A stretch of DNA of 41,995 nt from Perkinsus chesapeaki (GCA_013115145.1 JAAPAO010000296.1:1-41995), one strand, 5' to 3'; numbered from the stretch's first letter, positions 10,254 through 20,427 are shown. Numbers and translations: made by a program. Notes: generated by a model not told the origin, from the letters alone.

Positions 10254-13083
10254 ATGTCGGCATCTATGACTATCGGAGCACATCCTTCATTCCCCTTGCA
10301 CCCCAACTCGGCTCGAGGCCAAGGCCTGCAGTCTCTCAGTGATCGGCGTACAGGAGCAATTAAGATGGGGCATAATACTTTAAGAGACTCGGCCGATGGC
10401 ATTAACAATTGTGAGGAGTTGCTATTCAGCGGTTTCCGTGAATCTGCAATATTCCTCGACCTCCCCAGCGATGTATTCAGGCACGACATTAACCGCACCC
10501 AGCAACAGTGCCATGGACGGTACTTCACTCGATCTCTCCAGTACCTTCAATGGCGTCCCCACAGAGATGGGGTCTGCTGGTGGGCCTCATACTGGGTCGG
10601 GGACGAGGCGGTTCTCAGCTATGCAAGAGAAGCTACTCACTGCAGGTATACAATTCTTTCACAGGTAAGCATTACGGTCATTTGTTTGCGCGAAGTAAAA
10701 GTGTCCTATACTGCTAGACACATACGAACTGATAATGAAGTGTTAAGGCGGATGAAAACTAACGATATGTTCCAACTCTTCTATGAGCCACAGTAGGCCG
10801 CGGCGGCAGTACGTGGGTGATAGATAGTTTATCCATGTAGGTATTATGATAGGAAACCTCCAGGGGAGCTAAATGCAGTCTTCATCAATAGCGTCTCGGA
10901 TCCATCAGCTGTCCATGTTAGCAGCTTCATTCTTAGTATACTCCATCAAGGACTCTTCTCTGTTAGTGCATTCATAGTGTCAATTATGTAATAGAACTAT
11001 GTCCTAATGGCCAGGTCCAGTGCTGCGTCAGTTACTTGTCAAGATTCAAAGAAGCGACTCAGATATCTCTGCACGCCAGTACTGCTCCCTCTGAGGCTGG
11101 TCGCTATCGAGTTGGCCGCGCCGTTCAGGTACGTGGAGACCGCTTTTCTTAACTTCGCTTCTCATCGCCGACAAAATGTGGGAGGACAAGCCTGTGCGCA
11201 ACTCCAGTTTGGCGAAGCTATTTCCTGTCCTGTCTAATGCAGAGCTTAACAGACTGGAGAACAAGTTCTTGCTCAGAATTAGGTAGCCAACATCGGTATG
11301 AGGGGAGGTGTGGGAAGGTGTGCAGGTTCAACGTTCAAGTTAAGTCGGATCTTTTCACGTCGTTCTGCGAGAAGCTCCTCCAGGAGAACATCTCTCAGGA
11401 GATAGTCACGTGCGTCTCAGGCTCCGAGTACGCAGCAGCTTTCGCTGCCGAGGTATTCCTTGGTGAATCTATTTGGATGAGACGACGGCTCAGGAGGAAA
11501 GCGTCGTGACCCTACAACACCCCCCTCCCCCCAAAGCTCCACCGCTCAAACATCACCACCAACAGCCGCAGCAGCAGCAGCAGCACGCACCTGTTGTGGC
11601 GCAAGCACTCCCAAGTAGCATCATGCTGTTGCGGTGGGCGACAATCGTTGGCGCTCAGGTGCGGTGGCACACGCTGCCGCCCCTTCAGCAGCGCAGAGAG
11701 AGCCATCTCGTGGGCCTCTAGGTCATGCCACAGCGCCCGCCATGGATTACTTCCTTCATCCTAAACCTGGTATCCCAGTGTTGTCCGGTGGTGCATCGTC
11801 ATCGTCAACAGTGAGGAGCAGTAGTATACCAGCTGGAAGTGTTTCGGCTAGGGTTCACCCGACCGGGGACGGTAACACAACACTGCGAGACATAACTGAG
11901 CCCTTAACGTTAGCTTCGTATTAGGGCCTCATCAGCGGACTGGCGGCTACATTGGAGGTTTACCAACCAGCTCTAGACAGTATACATCAATTTCAGCGAG
12001 GCAAAGCCAACCAGGTATGGCAGGTTCACATGGAAGGTAATGAGCCCTCTACCTGCATACCCCCGACGATGCTGCTAATAAGGTTCTTCTCAGGCCTTCT
12101 AATATTTACGATCAACGTATCATGTATCACACACAACAGCCATCAGCAAGGGGTACGGTAGCAGACCCAACTACAAGTCGAGTGGTGTTTCCGGCATCTA
12201 CTCGAGCCTCACTCCCTGCTGGGTTGGCTGGTGGACATGTACGTACGGTTGGGGTACTTCAGTGTTGCTACATTAATGGGGTACAAAACGAATGAAGTAT
12301 GAACTCCGAAATCATTTGAATAAGCGCTCCACGATGGGTTCGAACCACCGACCTTGTGGTTAACAGCCACACGCTCTGCCTACTGAGCTAGCGGAGCTCT
12401 GTCGGCTAGTAGTGTAAAATTTACTGTTCAAATCCGATTGCTTTCAGTCTCATGCTGCCCCGTCTACTCCTACTGGAAGTGGTGCTCAATCGCAATATGC
12501 AGTAGTCAACACTCCCACTGGTCCTCAATACGTTGTTCTTCGACCCTCGGCGGCTCCAGCTATGAACCCATAGTAAAACTGCATCTAACCCTCGTCCGCG
12601 AAGTCTCCTTCCCATGTAGTTCTGGAAGGAGCTCAATAGTATCACAGGATGCGGCAGCTCCTCGACGTCACTCTATTGGAGTTACAGCTGTAACGCAGCG
12701 TCCCTCGACTCCAACGAGCTTCCTTGAAGGACAGGTAGAAAGCAATATGATTAGTTCCCCACGTCATCGTTACTCTCAGTCGTTCAACAATGTTAAACAT
12801 ACTATACACTATCAACCCTTCGCTCCACCAGGGGCGGTAAGCAGTGGTAATGTATCACCAGCAGGTAATGAGGCTACTACTGGCAGTGGGCCTAGAGACT
12901 TGTCTAGGAAATGGTATGGCTCGAGGGACATCCCAGAACCGACCGCACTCGGCGCCGAGGACAGTCGGAATGTACAAGGCACCAGTCTTCGGGCAACAGG
13001 TGAGCGACGCACCAAGGTTCCCTCCGCGTAACATCTCACAGTTGCCGCAGCGTTCATGCTGGGGCTATCAAGTGACTGGATAA
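10254..13083 (+). CDS. Cyclin of the PCL/cyclin-Y type with a long disordered C-terminal tail
   Basis: Fifteen exons close in frame (10254-10410, 10469-10664, 10718-10792, 10841-10916, 10967-11078, 11129-11282, 11326-11452, 11494-11614, 11659-11871, 11925-12036, 12094-12238, 12448-12572, 12620-12864, 12908-12999, 13042-13083), giving about 663 aa. The cyclin box lies at roughly residues 140-290. Its core reads CCVSYLSRFKEA, then WRPLFLTSLLIADKMWED, then NAELNRLENKFLLRIRFNV, matching the conserved Arg, the Lys-x-Trp-Asp/Glu helix and the E-hydrophobic-NxLE-xxFL segment of Pho80/cyclin-Y proteins. These activate CDKs in cell-cycle or nutrient signalling. The tail of more than 350 residues is rich in Gln, His, Ser, Thr and Pro and includes a QQQQQ run. 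Introns are 41-58 nt except 12239-12447 (209 nt), which contains a tRNA gene. The last intron (42 nt) is in frame and could be retained. Confidence 0.8.
12239..12447 (+). other. Long cyclin-gene intron hosting an antisense tRNA
   Basis: A GT donor (gtacgt) follows codon GGACAT and a ctttcag acceptor precedes TCTCATGCT; both flanking exons read in phase 0. At 209 nt it is about four times the usual intron length here. Subtracting the tRNA gene leaves about 136 nt. Confidence 0.75.
12325..12397 (-). tRNA. tRNA-Asn (anticodon GUU)
   Basis: The minus strand folds as a full cloverleaf: acceptor stem GCTCCGC with GTGGAGC (one G-U pair), D arm GCTC...GAGC, anticodon stem TGTGG/CCACA around loop CTGTTAA with anticodon GTT, T arm GGTGG-TTCGAAC-CCATC, and discriminator G as usual for tRNA-Asn. 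No intron is present. It lies inside an intron of the cyclin gene on the opposite strand. The nearest minus-strand T run is TTTT (plus-strand aaaa at 12285-12288), 37 nt beyond the 3' end and still inside the host intron; it is a plausible Pol III terminator. Confidence 0.95.
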
Positions 13084-14017
13084 TATTATTCTCCGTTTAC
13101 TATCAAGTCCTTATGGACTGTAAGGATCCCCGCTTCCTTTTCACAATAAAATGAGTTCAAGAATGCGCCTCTTTTACAGTTCCGAATCAGTATTTTTCAG
13201 CGGCAGTGCAATGAAACTTGGCTCATGATGATATGTTAGTGAAACAGGTACATCCTACTGGAGTGCCACGTCAGCAGGAGGGCTTTATGTGGAACCCGAG
13301 ACTCGGACGTCCTGTTTGAAGCTGTCGTGATGATCGTTACTAATTCTTAGAGCACATAATGTATCGGTACCACTGGTCTAGTACATGAAGAGATGCATAT
13401 GCACCTAGAAGGATTGGAATTGCGTTGCCTGAATAACTTGGGAGAATTTCTAGGACCCGATAATCTTGGCCAATGACTGGAGCCGCCTGAGTCTGTGGAA
13501 TTTGTGAGCGACAGCATTGAGCGGTATCCTCAGTAGAGCGGCTGTACAGCAGGTAATGATAGCTGCTACTGCTGATGATGATAATATGGTAATATGGGGG
13601 AACTTAGCGGGGCTTAGGGGAGTTAGAGTAAGACAGAGACGGTCATATAAAGGGCGGCTCTTGCGAAAGCACCAATATGAAGCAAGGTAGCTGTAGGTTA
13701 TGGAAAGGTCAGATGAAGGTTCCTTATTCGATCAACATCTCTAAACTCGGAAGGCTCGTTAGTACTCTGGTGGTCCTCAAAGTGATCCACTGGGAAGAAC
13801 TAGGCCTTCGCAGTCACGCATGTGCCTTCCTTGAAGTGTCATGATTGCTCTCTGGCCAAAGGCTTGGTAATGTAAGCTACTGCATAGATCAAGGGGAGGA
13901 AAGTAATTCGAAAGCAGCTTGAAGCAGCAAGCATGATGCTATCACTGAAGGCAACCTTTGTTCTTTATCTCGTGTTGCGTTTGGTGATATCTACCTACCC
14001 CTTAGTGGTGGTCTGTA
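13084..14017. other. Intergenic, nothing assigned
   Basis: Between the cyclin stop and the AIDA-like start I see no exon chain, tRNA or repeat. It presumably holds the cyclin 3' UTR and the promoter of the downstream gene. Confidence 0.5.
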
Positions 14018-15425
14018 ATGAACTCTTCAAATAAGCCAGATGACTTGAGGTGCCCTATATCACTACCTTATACACGCCAGTATCTTGTGGTAGGCGGAGG
14101 TGGGCATCACAACTGAAGCAAGCGAGTGAGGCGGATAGCTGGGGGCAGATACTTGAGGCGCAGGAAGGGTACTATACCAGGTTGCTAGGTAGTGTGAGGC
14201 ACACCCTCTTCCAAGGTACAGAGCTCTAGCGGTCGACATCGCTGAAGCCCGAGGCCGACTGGCAGTTAGTTCTTCAGATCAGGAACTCACCCGTAAGATT
14301 GTACTATGTTTGAGGTACCGTCAGCTACTACGGCTCAGATCATTGTTGTTGGTTTCCGCCTCAGTGCCCGGCTCGAGGTCTTGTCCGGTCGTGGGCCACA
14401 GCGGGGTTCTGGAAACATAGCTGCTACTGATATTGGAGCTTTAGAGCCAGGTAGCGAGTGCCAGTTGATCCAGTGTAGCGGGCTCGTTAGTGCTGCTGTC
14501 CCTGTTTGTTGCTGCCTCCGAAAATCCTTATACGTCGCCGGATAGATTTCCGGTGGCTGCCACTAAGTAAGATTCCCTCAAGGTTATGGCAATGATCTAC
14601 TTGGTGTAGGTTTCAGCACGCCTCGCCGATACCGGAGGAAGGTGGGATTAAACACACAAGCGATTTTAACGATCGGGATGTGTCGGACTTCCATCAAAGC
14701 CACGCTGCGTTGTCCGAAGTTCATGGTATGGCTTGAGTACGATAGGATGGATAGCAGGTTCAGGCACGGTCGTTGCTGTTCGCATTGAGGGTTGGGGGCT
14801 GAAGGATGCCCAGAGCTATGTCGATCCTATCACCACTGTATCGGTCGTAGGTGTGATGGAAGGCTGGTGTTTTTAATGTTGGACACTTGTGAACAGACCC
14901 AAACCAAACAGTTATATGTTCGGTGGACACCCACATCAGCAAGGAGAGGCGGGTGAATCATGTACTGTTTCAAGAGAGGGTCTACTTGGGAGTTAGTTTG
15001 GAGGAAATGCAGCGAACCTGTGAGTCTTAGAGTCTGATTGGGGGGGACGGGGATGCCTCATTGTATGCATTGTGCTCGCTCCAAGAGTTCACGAAAATCG
15101 TGTAGTGCCTGTGACAGCGTGTCCGAGTGGTTAAGGAGGTGGACTAGAAATCCACTGGGCTCTGCCCGCGCAGGTTCGAATCCTGCCGCTGTCGATTTGT
15201 ATTGGCAGATTATCCGTTATTTATCAGGTGGTGCGATATTTTTTGAGTTCAAGCATTACAAACCCAAGAAGAAGAAGGTATCTACGAGGTAACGCTCACG
15301 TGACGTGACGTGAGTCACGTCATCCTACATCCAGTTCGTTGTACCACACTTCACCGATCAGATGCTGGTCCTTTATGGAGTTGGAGGAGCTCAAACCCGA
15401 TGAGGAAATAGTTCTGGAAATGTGA
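14018..15425 (+). CDS. AIDA-like protein (axin interactor, dorsalization-associated; C2 domain)
   Basis: Ten small exons chain perfectly in frame: 14018-14049, 14094-14215, 14248-14382, 14421-14450, 14491-14566, 14610-14725, 14758-14850, 14897-15019, 15228-15288, 15362-15425, giving 283 aa (animal AIDA is about 306). The N-terminal helical domain shows RRWASQL...DSWGQILEAQ, as in AIDA. After a linker, the AIDA-type C2 domain shows VRIEGWGLKDAQSYVDP, then GAIFFEFKHYKPKKKK and CWSFMELEELKP, the most conserved blocks of the family. In animals the protein binds axin and its C2 domain binds membranes; its protist role is unknown. The last 20-30 residues of animal AIDA are missing, because the frame stops just before a 36-bp minisatellite. 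The eighth intron (208 nt) holds a tRNA-Ser gene. Introns of 32-38 nt are the least certain. Confidence 0.82.
15020..15227 (+). other. Long AIDA-gene intron hosting a sense tRNA
   Basis: The donor (gtgagt) follows codons CAG CGA ACC T. The ttatcag acceptor precedes GTGGTGCGATA, restoring a phase-1 Cys codon and the GAIFFEF block. It is 208 nt long, whereas the other nine or so introns of the gene are 32-73 nt. It carries the complete tRNA-Ser gene on the same strand. Confidence 0.8.
15113..15194 (+). tRNA. tRNA-Ser (anticodon AGA)
   Basis: This is an 82-nt class II tRNA: acceptor GACAGCG with CGCTGTC (perfect), anticodon stem GTGGA/TCCAC around loop CTAGAAA with anticodon AGA at 15146-15148, long variable arm GGGC-TCT-GCCC, T arm GCAGG-TTCGAAT-CCTGC, and discriminator G. 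It lies in the same orientation inside the eighth intron of the AIDA-like gene. No run of four or more T follows within the intron. The first is TTTTTT at 15239-15244, which lies in the next exon (Ile-Phe-Phe codons). Confidence 0.96.
15306..15322. repeat. 17-bp inverted repeat in the last AIDA-gene intron
   Basis: The sequence tgacgtga-g-tcacgtca is a perfect 8-bp inverted repeat around one base, preceded by further tgacg copies. It sits inside the 73-nt final intron. It could be a bZIP-like site by chance or affect splicing; nothing proves a role. Confidence 0.7.
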
Positions 15426-15449
15426 TATCCGGGGAGGGAGGGATTACTA

Positions 15450-15835
15450 TGCATCCAATAGTGTACTTTCTATAGGCCTGTTATTATATCCCAATAGTCT
15501 ACCTTCTATATGCCTGTTACTATATCCCAATAGTGTACCTTCTATATGCCTGTTATTATATCCCAATAGTGTACCTTCTATATGCCTGTTATTATATCCC
15601 AATAGCGTACCTTCTATAGGCCTGTTACTATATCCCAATAGTGGACCTTCTATAGGCCTGTTATTATATCCCAATAGTGTACCTTCTATAGGCCTGTTAT
15701 TATATCCCAATAGTGTACCTTCTATAGGCCTGTTATTATATCCCGATAGTGTACCTTCTATAGGCCTGTTACTATATCCCAATAGTGGACCTTCTATATG
15801 CCTGTTATTATATCCCAATAAGGGACAATCTAAAA
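15450..15835. repeat. 36-bp minisatellite, about 10-11 copies
   Basis: Head-to-tail units of 36 bp contain tatatcccaatagtgtacct, followed by tctatatgcctgttat or a close variant. Most substitutions are at a few positions (tatatgcc/tataggcc, gttatta/gttacta, gtgtacc/gtggacc). On the minus strand the array is open through every unit and would encode a 12-residue repeat (GYNNRHIEGTLL type) of 123 aa, but no ATG opens it. The array begins about 25 bp after the AIDA-like stop and ends beside the stop of the 15830-16182 frame. Confidence 0.95.
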
Positions 15836-16182
15836 GTCCGTTATTATGTATCTCTCAAAGATCTGTTCCGCGAATAAGGACGTCGATCCCACGAACGATG
15901 AAAGCAATTGTCGAATAACGGCATCAACTTCGGGTCGCAGTTTGAACCACGTAAAAGAACCCTTGCGCTGCTGAAATTCAAATAAAGTGTGAATGAATCC
16001 ATCACGGAGCGAACCTCCCGTCAAGCGGAAGCATCCTCTCTAAGGCTTGTCCGGGAACTCATTGTCGATATTGTCATATGCAGTGGTCCGATCTAGCACT
16101 TACTGGTGTAGTTCAAGGAACTGCCTCCTAAAATTGGTGTCCCTATACGGCAAGAGTGTGCTGTCCTTGTCAACGAAAGAGA
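15830..16182 (-). pseudogene. Unidentified minus-strand gene remnant, two 3' exons
   Basis: Exons 16182-16104 and 16037-15830 join across a 66-nt GT-AG intron with good sites (gtaagt donor) and read about 95 residues. Segments include VSFVDKDSTLLPYRDTNF and GFIHTLFEFQQRKGSFTWF, so the composition is protein-like, with aromatic and charged residues and no repeats. Further upstream (16183-16450) more exon-like fragments exist, but they do not join cleanly and no ATG was found. The frame stops where the 36-bp minisatellite begins, suggesting a truncated or decaying gene. I do not recognise the family. It could be a real gene whose 5' exons I failed to resolve. Confidence 0.35.
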
Positions 16183-16474
16183 CTTCCGAAAGTTACGGTG
16201 GTAGCGCACCTCGTTTGCGGATTCCTAGTTCTGCGTGGAGCAATTAGCGTGCTGTCGGCGGATAAATCAGAGGTTATGAAATCCAAATCCTCACCCGTTT
16301 ACTAAATCGATCATAACTCCTACTGCTTCTTTGAAGCGGTCTGTCCATTGGTGTTGTCAGATACCACAAACCGACCGACTTGAAGAAGAAGAAATTAAAG
16401 TTGCATTCAGTAAAGAAGCTTTACCTGCATATATTTGTGACCCTCATTACACGATAACATTAGGTTGATGATCC

Positions 16475-16741
16475 ATGAGCTTTATAGTCGCCTGGAAAGC
16501 ATTGTTGTGCTTAGTATTGGTCACGGCGCCCTGGGGGATTCCTGTATCGAAAGGACCTCGACCTTCGTCAGTTTTTTCAGTGGCAAGGTTTGCAATGTCG
16601 TCTTCTGCTGCTGCCACCAATCCAGCACAAGAGGCCGTCACTCAAAGGCCTCGGACAGAGAGTAAGGCACTGGCAGGGGTGATGGTAGGTGATGGTGGGC
16701 TCAGGTGGATCACCGATGGAGGCGGAATATTTTTTGCATGA
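16475..16741 (+). CDS. Short ORF with signal-peptide-like start, uncertain
   Basis: ATG at 16475 opens MSFIVAWKALLCLVLVTAPW, a typical hydrophobic secretory leader. It is followed by a Ser/Ala/Thr-rich, probably disordered stretch, and the frame stops at 16741. It overlaps the first proposed exon of the MFSD1-like gene in another frame. It may be a separate small secreted protein, an alternative first exon, or a chance frame. Confidence 0.25.
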   Translation: MSFIVAWKALLCLVLVTAPWGIPVSKGPRPSSVFSVARFAMSSSAAATNPAQEAVTQRPRTESKALAGVMVGDGGLRWITDGGGIFFA

Positions 16742-18749
16742 AGCTGAGGGTCTTGGTCAAGGTCAGCACGAGGCGGTACTGTACTGGGCTCGGCAGTGCG
16801 CAGTGATAGTTCATCTGTTAGGCCCGACTCCATAGGGAATCGCAAGAAAGGTTTCAGCATGGTAGTCAGCTGGGCGGCGGTAGGTGTAGCCGGATATGAT
16901 GATATTGGTGTAGGGGAAGCGGATGAGAGCCTTCTCCCGAAGGATCAGAGCTATCGCAGCGGCCCTATACGATTTGTAGTATTACTTTTCCAGTCCCTTG
17001 TGTTAATGGGGCTTACTTACAACTATGATATGTGCAGTGCCACCCGAAATGTAGTGCCATCACCACGTGGGGCCGAGCTCATCTCAGTGTAGGTATTGGT
17101 TGACACTCTGGGCATCACCGATACAGGATACGGTGTAATATCTGGTCTCTATGCCTATCCCAACGTCATCTTACCGCTCTTTGGTGGCTTCCTTATCGAC
17201 ATCATCGGGGTAAGATTCCTCATAACTGCAGTCTCGTCTGCATTTGCATCACTGTCAGGTCCAGCGATCAATGATATTGTTTGTGCTAGTTAACTTCAGT
17301 GGTACTCTTATATATGCCGTGGGCCTCCAGTTCCGCTCCTTCGCAGTGGTTATTATTGGAAGAGCCATCTTTGGCATGGGTGGCGAGAGCCTCAACGTCG
17401 CTAACAGTAACTCGGGGCAATTTCGTGGCGCGCTGGAAATAACTTTCAGGTACTATTATGACCCACTGGTTCCGAGGAAAGGAGCTAGCATTCGCACTGG
17501 GATCGTCCTTGACTCTGTCCCGGCTCGGCAGTGTCCTAGTTCTCAACACTCAACCCTTGTTCATCCGCAATTGGGGTATAGTCTCAGGGGCTTATGCTGG
17601 GGTCTTCATGGCTGGAATTAGTAAGGGCGTCAGCATTAGCCTCGATGAATAACAACAACACTTCACCTAGGTCTCCTTACTGCCGTTCTTACGTGTGTTA
17701 TAGATCGCCAGGCTAATGCTCATGACAAGGCGATGCATGTTGAAGGTGCAGAAGAGGTAGACCATGGCTCATCTACAGTGGGCCCACTCGCAGTATCAGG
17801 ATACGAAATCTGGCGATCGTGGTGTGCAAATAAGTGATGTTAAGAGTTTCGGCAGTATGTTCTGGTGTCTGGCATTCAGCTGTGTCGTGACCTATATGTC
17901 CATTTTTCCCTTCTACCAGGTAGGAGACCGTTGATAAAGGAAAGCACCATCTCGTCTCAGGTGGTGGCGCCAGCGTATCTCCAGTCTGAAGCTCATTTCG
18001 GTTTTGACTTAAAGACCACTAATGCTATAAATTCAATTCCCACGATGATAGGTGCCATACTGTCCCCGTTTATGAGCATATATATAGACCGCCGAGGCCA
18101 GCGCCCAAAGCTCATGGTATGGGCCTGTGCCCTCCTTCTGGTGACACACACTTCACTCATGCTCTTCCCACGATGCCCGGAGTGCACTTCGGTTTCTTTT
18201 TTCTTCGTTATTATGGGTTTATCGATATGCCTCTACGGTGCCGTAATATGGGCCTGCATTCCTTTCACGGTTCCGCCGCGCTCAGTAGGAGCGGCCTTCG
18301 GGTTGATCTTTGCCCTCCAGAACTGCGGCCAAGCCATAGCTCCCAGCATTCTAGAATTTTTACACCAGGAATCGGGAGACTTCATTTGGCCTTTCGGTTG
18401 TCTAGCCGTCTGGGCTGCTATGGGGCTTGGTATATCACTTTATTTAAAGAGGATTGACAGAAGCACCCAAACAGGCCTATTCCTACCATGCCCGGAGAAG
18501 CTAGCTGAGCAGTTGGCATGTTCACCAGTAAGCTCCCTACTTTGTTTTTCATCATTTACTGTTCTCTTTTAGATGTACTATTACGACTCCCCATCTACTG
18601 TAGCCGCACCGATGTCAACCATCCCAGCTGCTGCAGTTATAATGCCCGAGGGGTATATGAGGCGTGTTCAAGGATATCTTTCATCACCAAGAAGCAACAT
18701 GCAATTCCGTCGTGCCTATTATTCACGTTTGGGGCTCGGTCATTCCTGA
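16716..18749 (+). CDS. MFSD1-like major facilitator superfamily transporter
   Basis: Nine exons close in frame: 16716-16761, 16797-17050, 17093-17209, 17259-17406, 17450-17620, 17671-17756, 17800-17919, 17961-18527, 18573-18749, about 561 aa (vertebrate MFSD1 is about 465). Diagnostic MFSD1 motifs appear in order: ISGLYAYPNVILPLFGGFLI, IGRAIFGMGGESLNVAN and WFRGKELAFALGSSLTLSR in the N-terminal half, then SVVTY-type and NSIPTMIGAILSPFMSIYID segments in the C-terminal half. About 12 membrane helices are visible. MFSD1 is a lysosomal dipeptide exporter in animals; an acidic segment EADESLLPKD near the N terminus resembles a dileucine sorting signal. The C-terminal tail is about 80 aa, Ser/Tyr-rich and presumably cytosolic. 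The start could instead be the ATG at 16859. Confidence 0.85.
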
Positions 18750-19047
18750 GCCTCCTAACCCCAACACCACCACCACTGAAACATCAGCAGCAGCAGATGG
18801 TTATGGCTTTGATGAAGTAGTGGTTACGAGATGATCCGTGCTGGAGCTCTCATGTAGCCGATTCTGTTAGTAGTGTAGTACTGCGACTAACAATTATAAT
18901 ACAAGACATCATAATAGCGTTGTGTTTAACTAGTATCAACAACAAGTCAAATACCAATACCCGAGAGACTGCATTATACAACGTGTGTAGCATCATGCTT
19001 TGGGATCATCATCATCGTCATCATTCTCGCTATCATCAGTGATGGCA

Positions 19048-20338
19048 TCAGTCGAAGATGGTGGTCGAACAGTACTGGGTCCAATAACATCGAAACCACT
19101 GGGGACCGTATTCGGAGGGTACAGCACCTACTACAGTGGTCGGCGGCCACTTGAAGCTGGTGTAACCCGCTACTGGGGAGGGGGTTCCCTGGGGTGATGT
19201 TCCTGGTAATGGTGGTGTAGGCGAGGGAGAGCAGGATCTCATGGGCTCTAGTACAAGCGGTGGATACTCATCGGGCCTGATGACACCATCGCCGTCGTGG
19301 ATTGCTAGATCTAGTTCGATAGGATGCCTACGACAGCCTTCTCGCTCTGGGCTCCCACAGCTGCGGCACTCCATCGTTCGATAGGTTCCCACAGAACCTG
19401 TCGGACAAATCACAAATAAAGGCTTCACCATGGTACCCTGTCATGTGGAGTGATGGGCCCACAGGGCTTGCTGATGGGGACAATGCCGGTGATGGCTGTC
19501 TGCCATTCTCCTCGCTCGAGGGGCTTATCACCACTCCAGCACCACCGCTGCTGTTAGCTGAGGGAGGCATAGATGAGAAGTTCTGTAGAGCAGGAGATCG
19601 TCGGCTTTGATAGGATGCTGAGGAGAAGATAGTGTTAGCCTAGAGTCAGCGCCGCCACTGGCGCACTGTTGCCTAGCCCCGCTGCTGGCTGAGGTTGCTG
19701 GTAGTGCGGCTGTGGGTATGCCGAGTGCATTTCTATCGTACGATATGCTTGTCCTGGAGGAGATTGTTGTCGATAATAACATTGTGGGCCTCCCATCTGA
19801 AAAGTAGTTGTAGATAGCATTCCTCAAGTATGTGACCACATTGGAGGGTGACCATGGCCCATGTGGAAGGGCCATCGAAGAGCTGGCCTGCTGCACCCCA
19901 CTGAGATACATTGATAGTTGATTAGCCTGCTCCTGCATGAGCTACCTGCCAAACCGTTAATGACACTCTCTTACATCGAATGATCGTGCTGAGGCGATGA
20001 GGGTGGCCATTGCCGTTAGCGCTAGGGTATCTCCTGCACAATGAATCTTTGCCTGTCTCAATGAAGTCCTAGCCTACCGCTACAGGCCAGCCTCACTGCT
20101 AGTGTCCGATCCCCCATCGAAAGCTTGCCTGCGTTATGGAGCTCTGCTGTGGCTCGAAAGACGTAGCTCATGGTTGAATCAGTAATAACTCCTTCTGGTG
20201 TTGGACCTGGTTCTCGGTGCCCCGGATTTACTGGGCATTTACAGTACATGATGTAGAGGGCGTAGATGTGTTGATCGAGTTGCTATGTTTGCTACTGTTT
20301 CCCAGCGATCTATGCTGACCTCGGCGCCCCATGGACAT
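19048..20338 (-). CDS. Disordered Pro/Ser/Gln-rich protein with a small helical segment, unknown function
   Basis: From ATG 20338 exons 20338-20248, 20206-20078, 20033-19975, 19932-19840, 19796-19667 and 19617-19437 close in frame with introns of 41-49 nt. A compact helical stretch reads SYVFRATAELHNAGKLSMGD then TLALTAMATLIASARSFDEQ, and long regions rich in Ser, Pro, Gln and Tyr follow. The final part (19436-19048) has a clearly coding frame with CRSCGSPEREGC and HDGDGVIRPDEYPPL, but the splice into it misses by one base. Either a splice site is unusual, there is a one-base error or real frameshift near 19436, or the gene ends at 19328 in the first frame. I do not recognise the family. Confidence 0.5.
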
Positions 20339-20427
20339 GCCACCACCGCGAGCGAATTTGTTTGGTGTTATTCCTCTTATACCTTTTGATAGCCTTTACC
20401 TGTTGCTATCATGTAACCTTACCATTG

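Noticed and set aside
10190-10528. 112-codon minus-strand frame
   Set aside because: It overlaps the first two cyclin exons in antisense, begins in low-scoring sequence and has no recognisable feature.
11007-11237. Separate 76-codon gene
   Set aside because: It is an off-frame reading through two cyclin-box exons and the intron between them.
14306-14545. 79-codon plus-strand frame taken as a gene
   Set aside because: It mixes parts of three AIDA-like exons and two introns in one frame. The spliced chain explains the region far better.
15450-15835. CRISPR-like array (regular 36-bp repeats)
   Set aside because: Units are contiguous with no unique spacers, copies vary, and the context is a eukaryotic gene cluster. 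It is a minisatellite.
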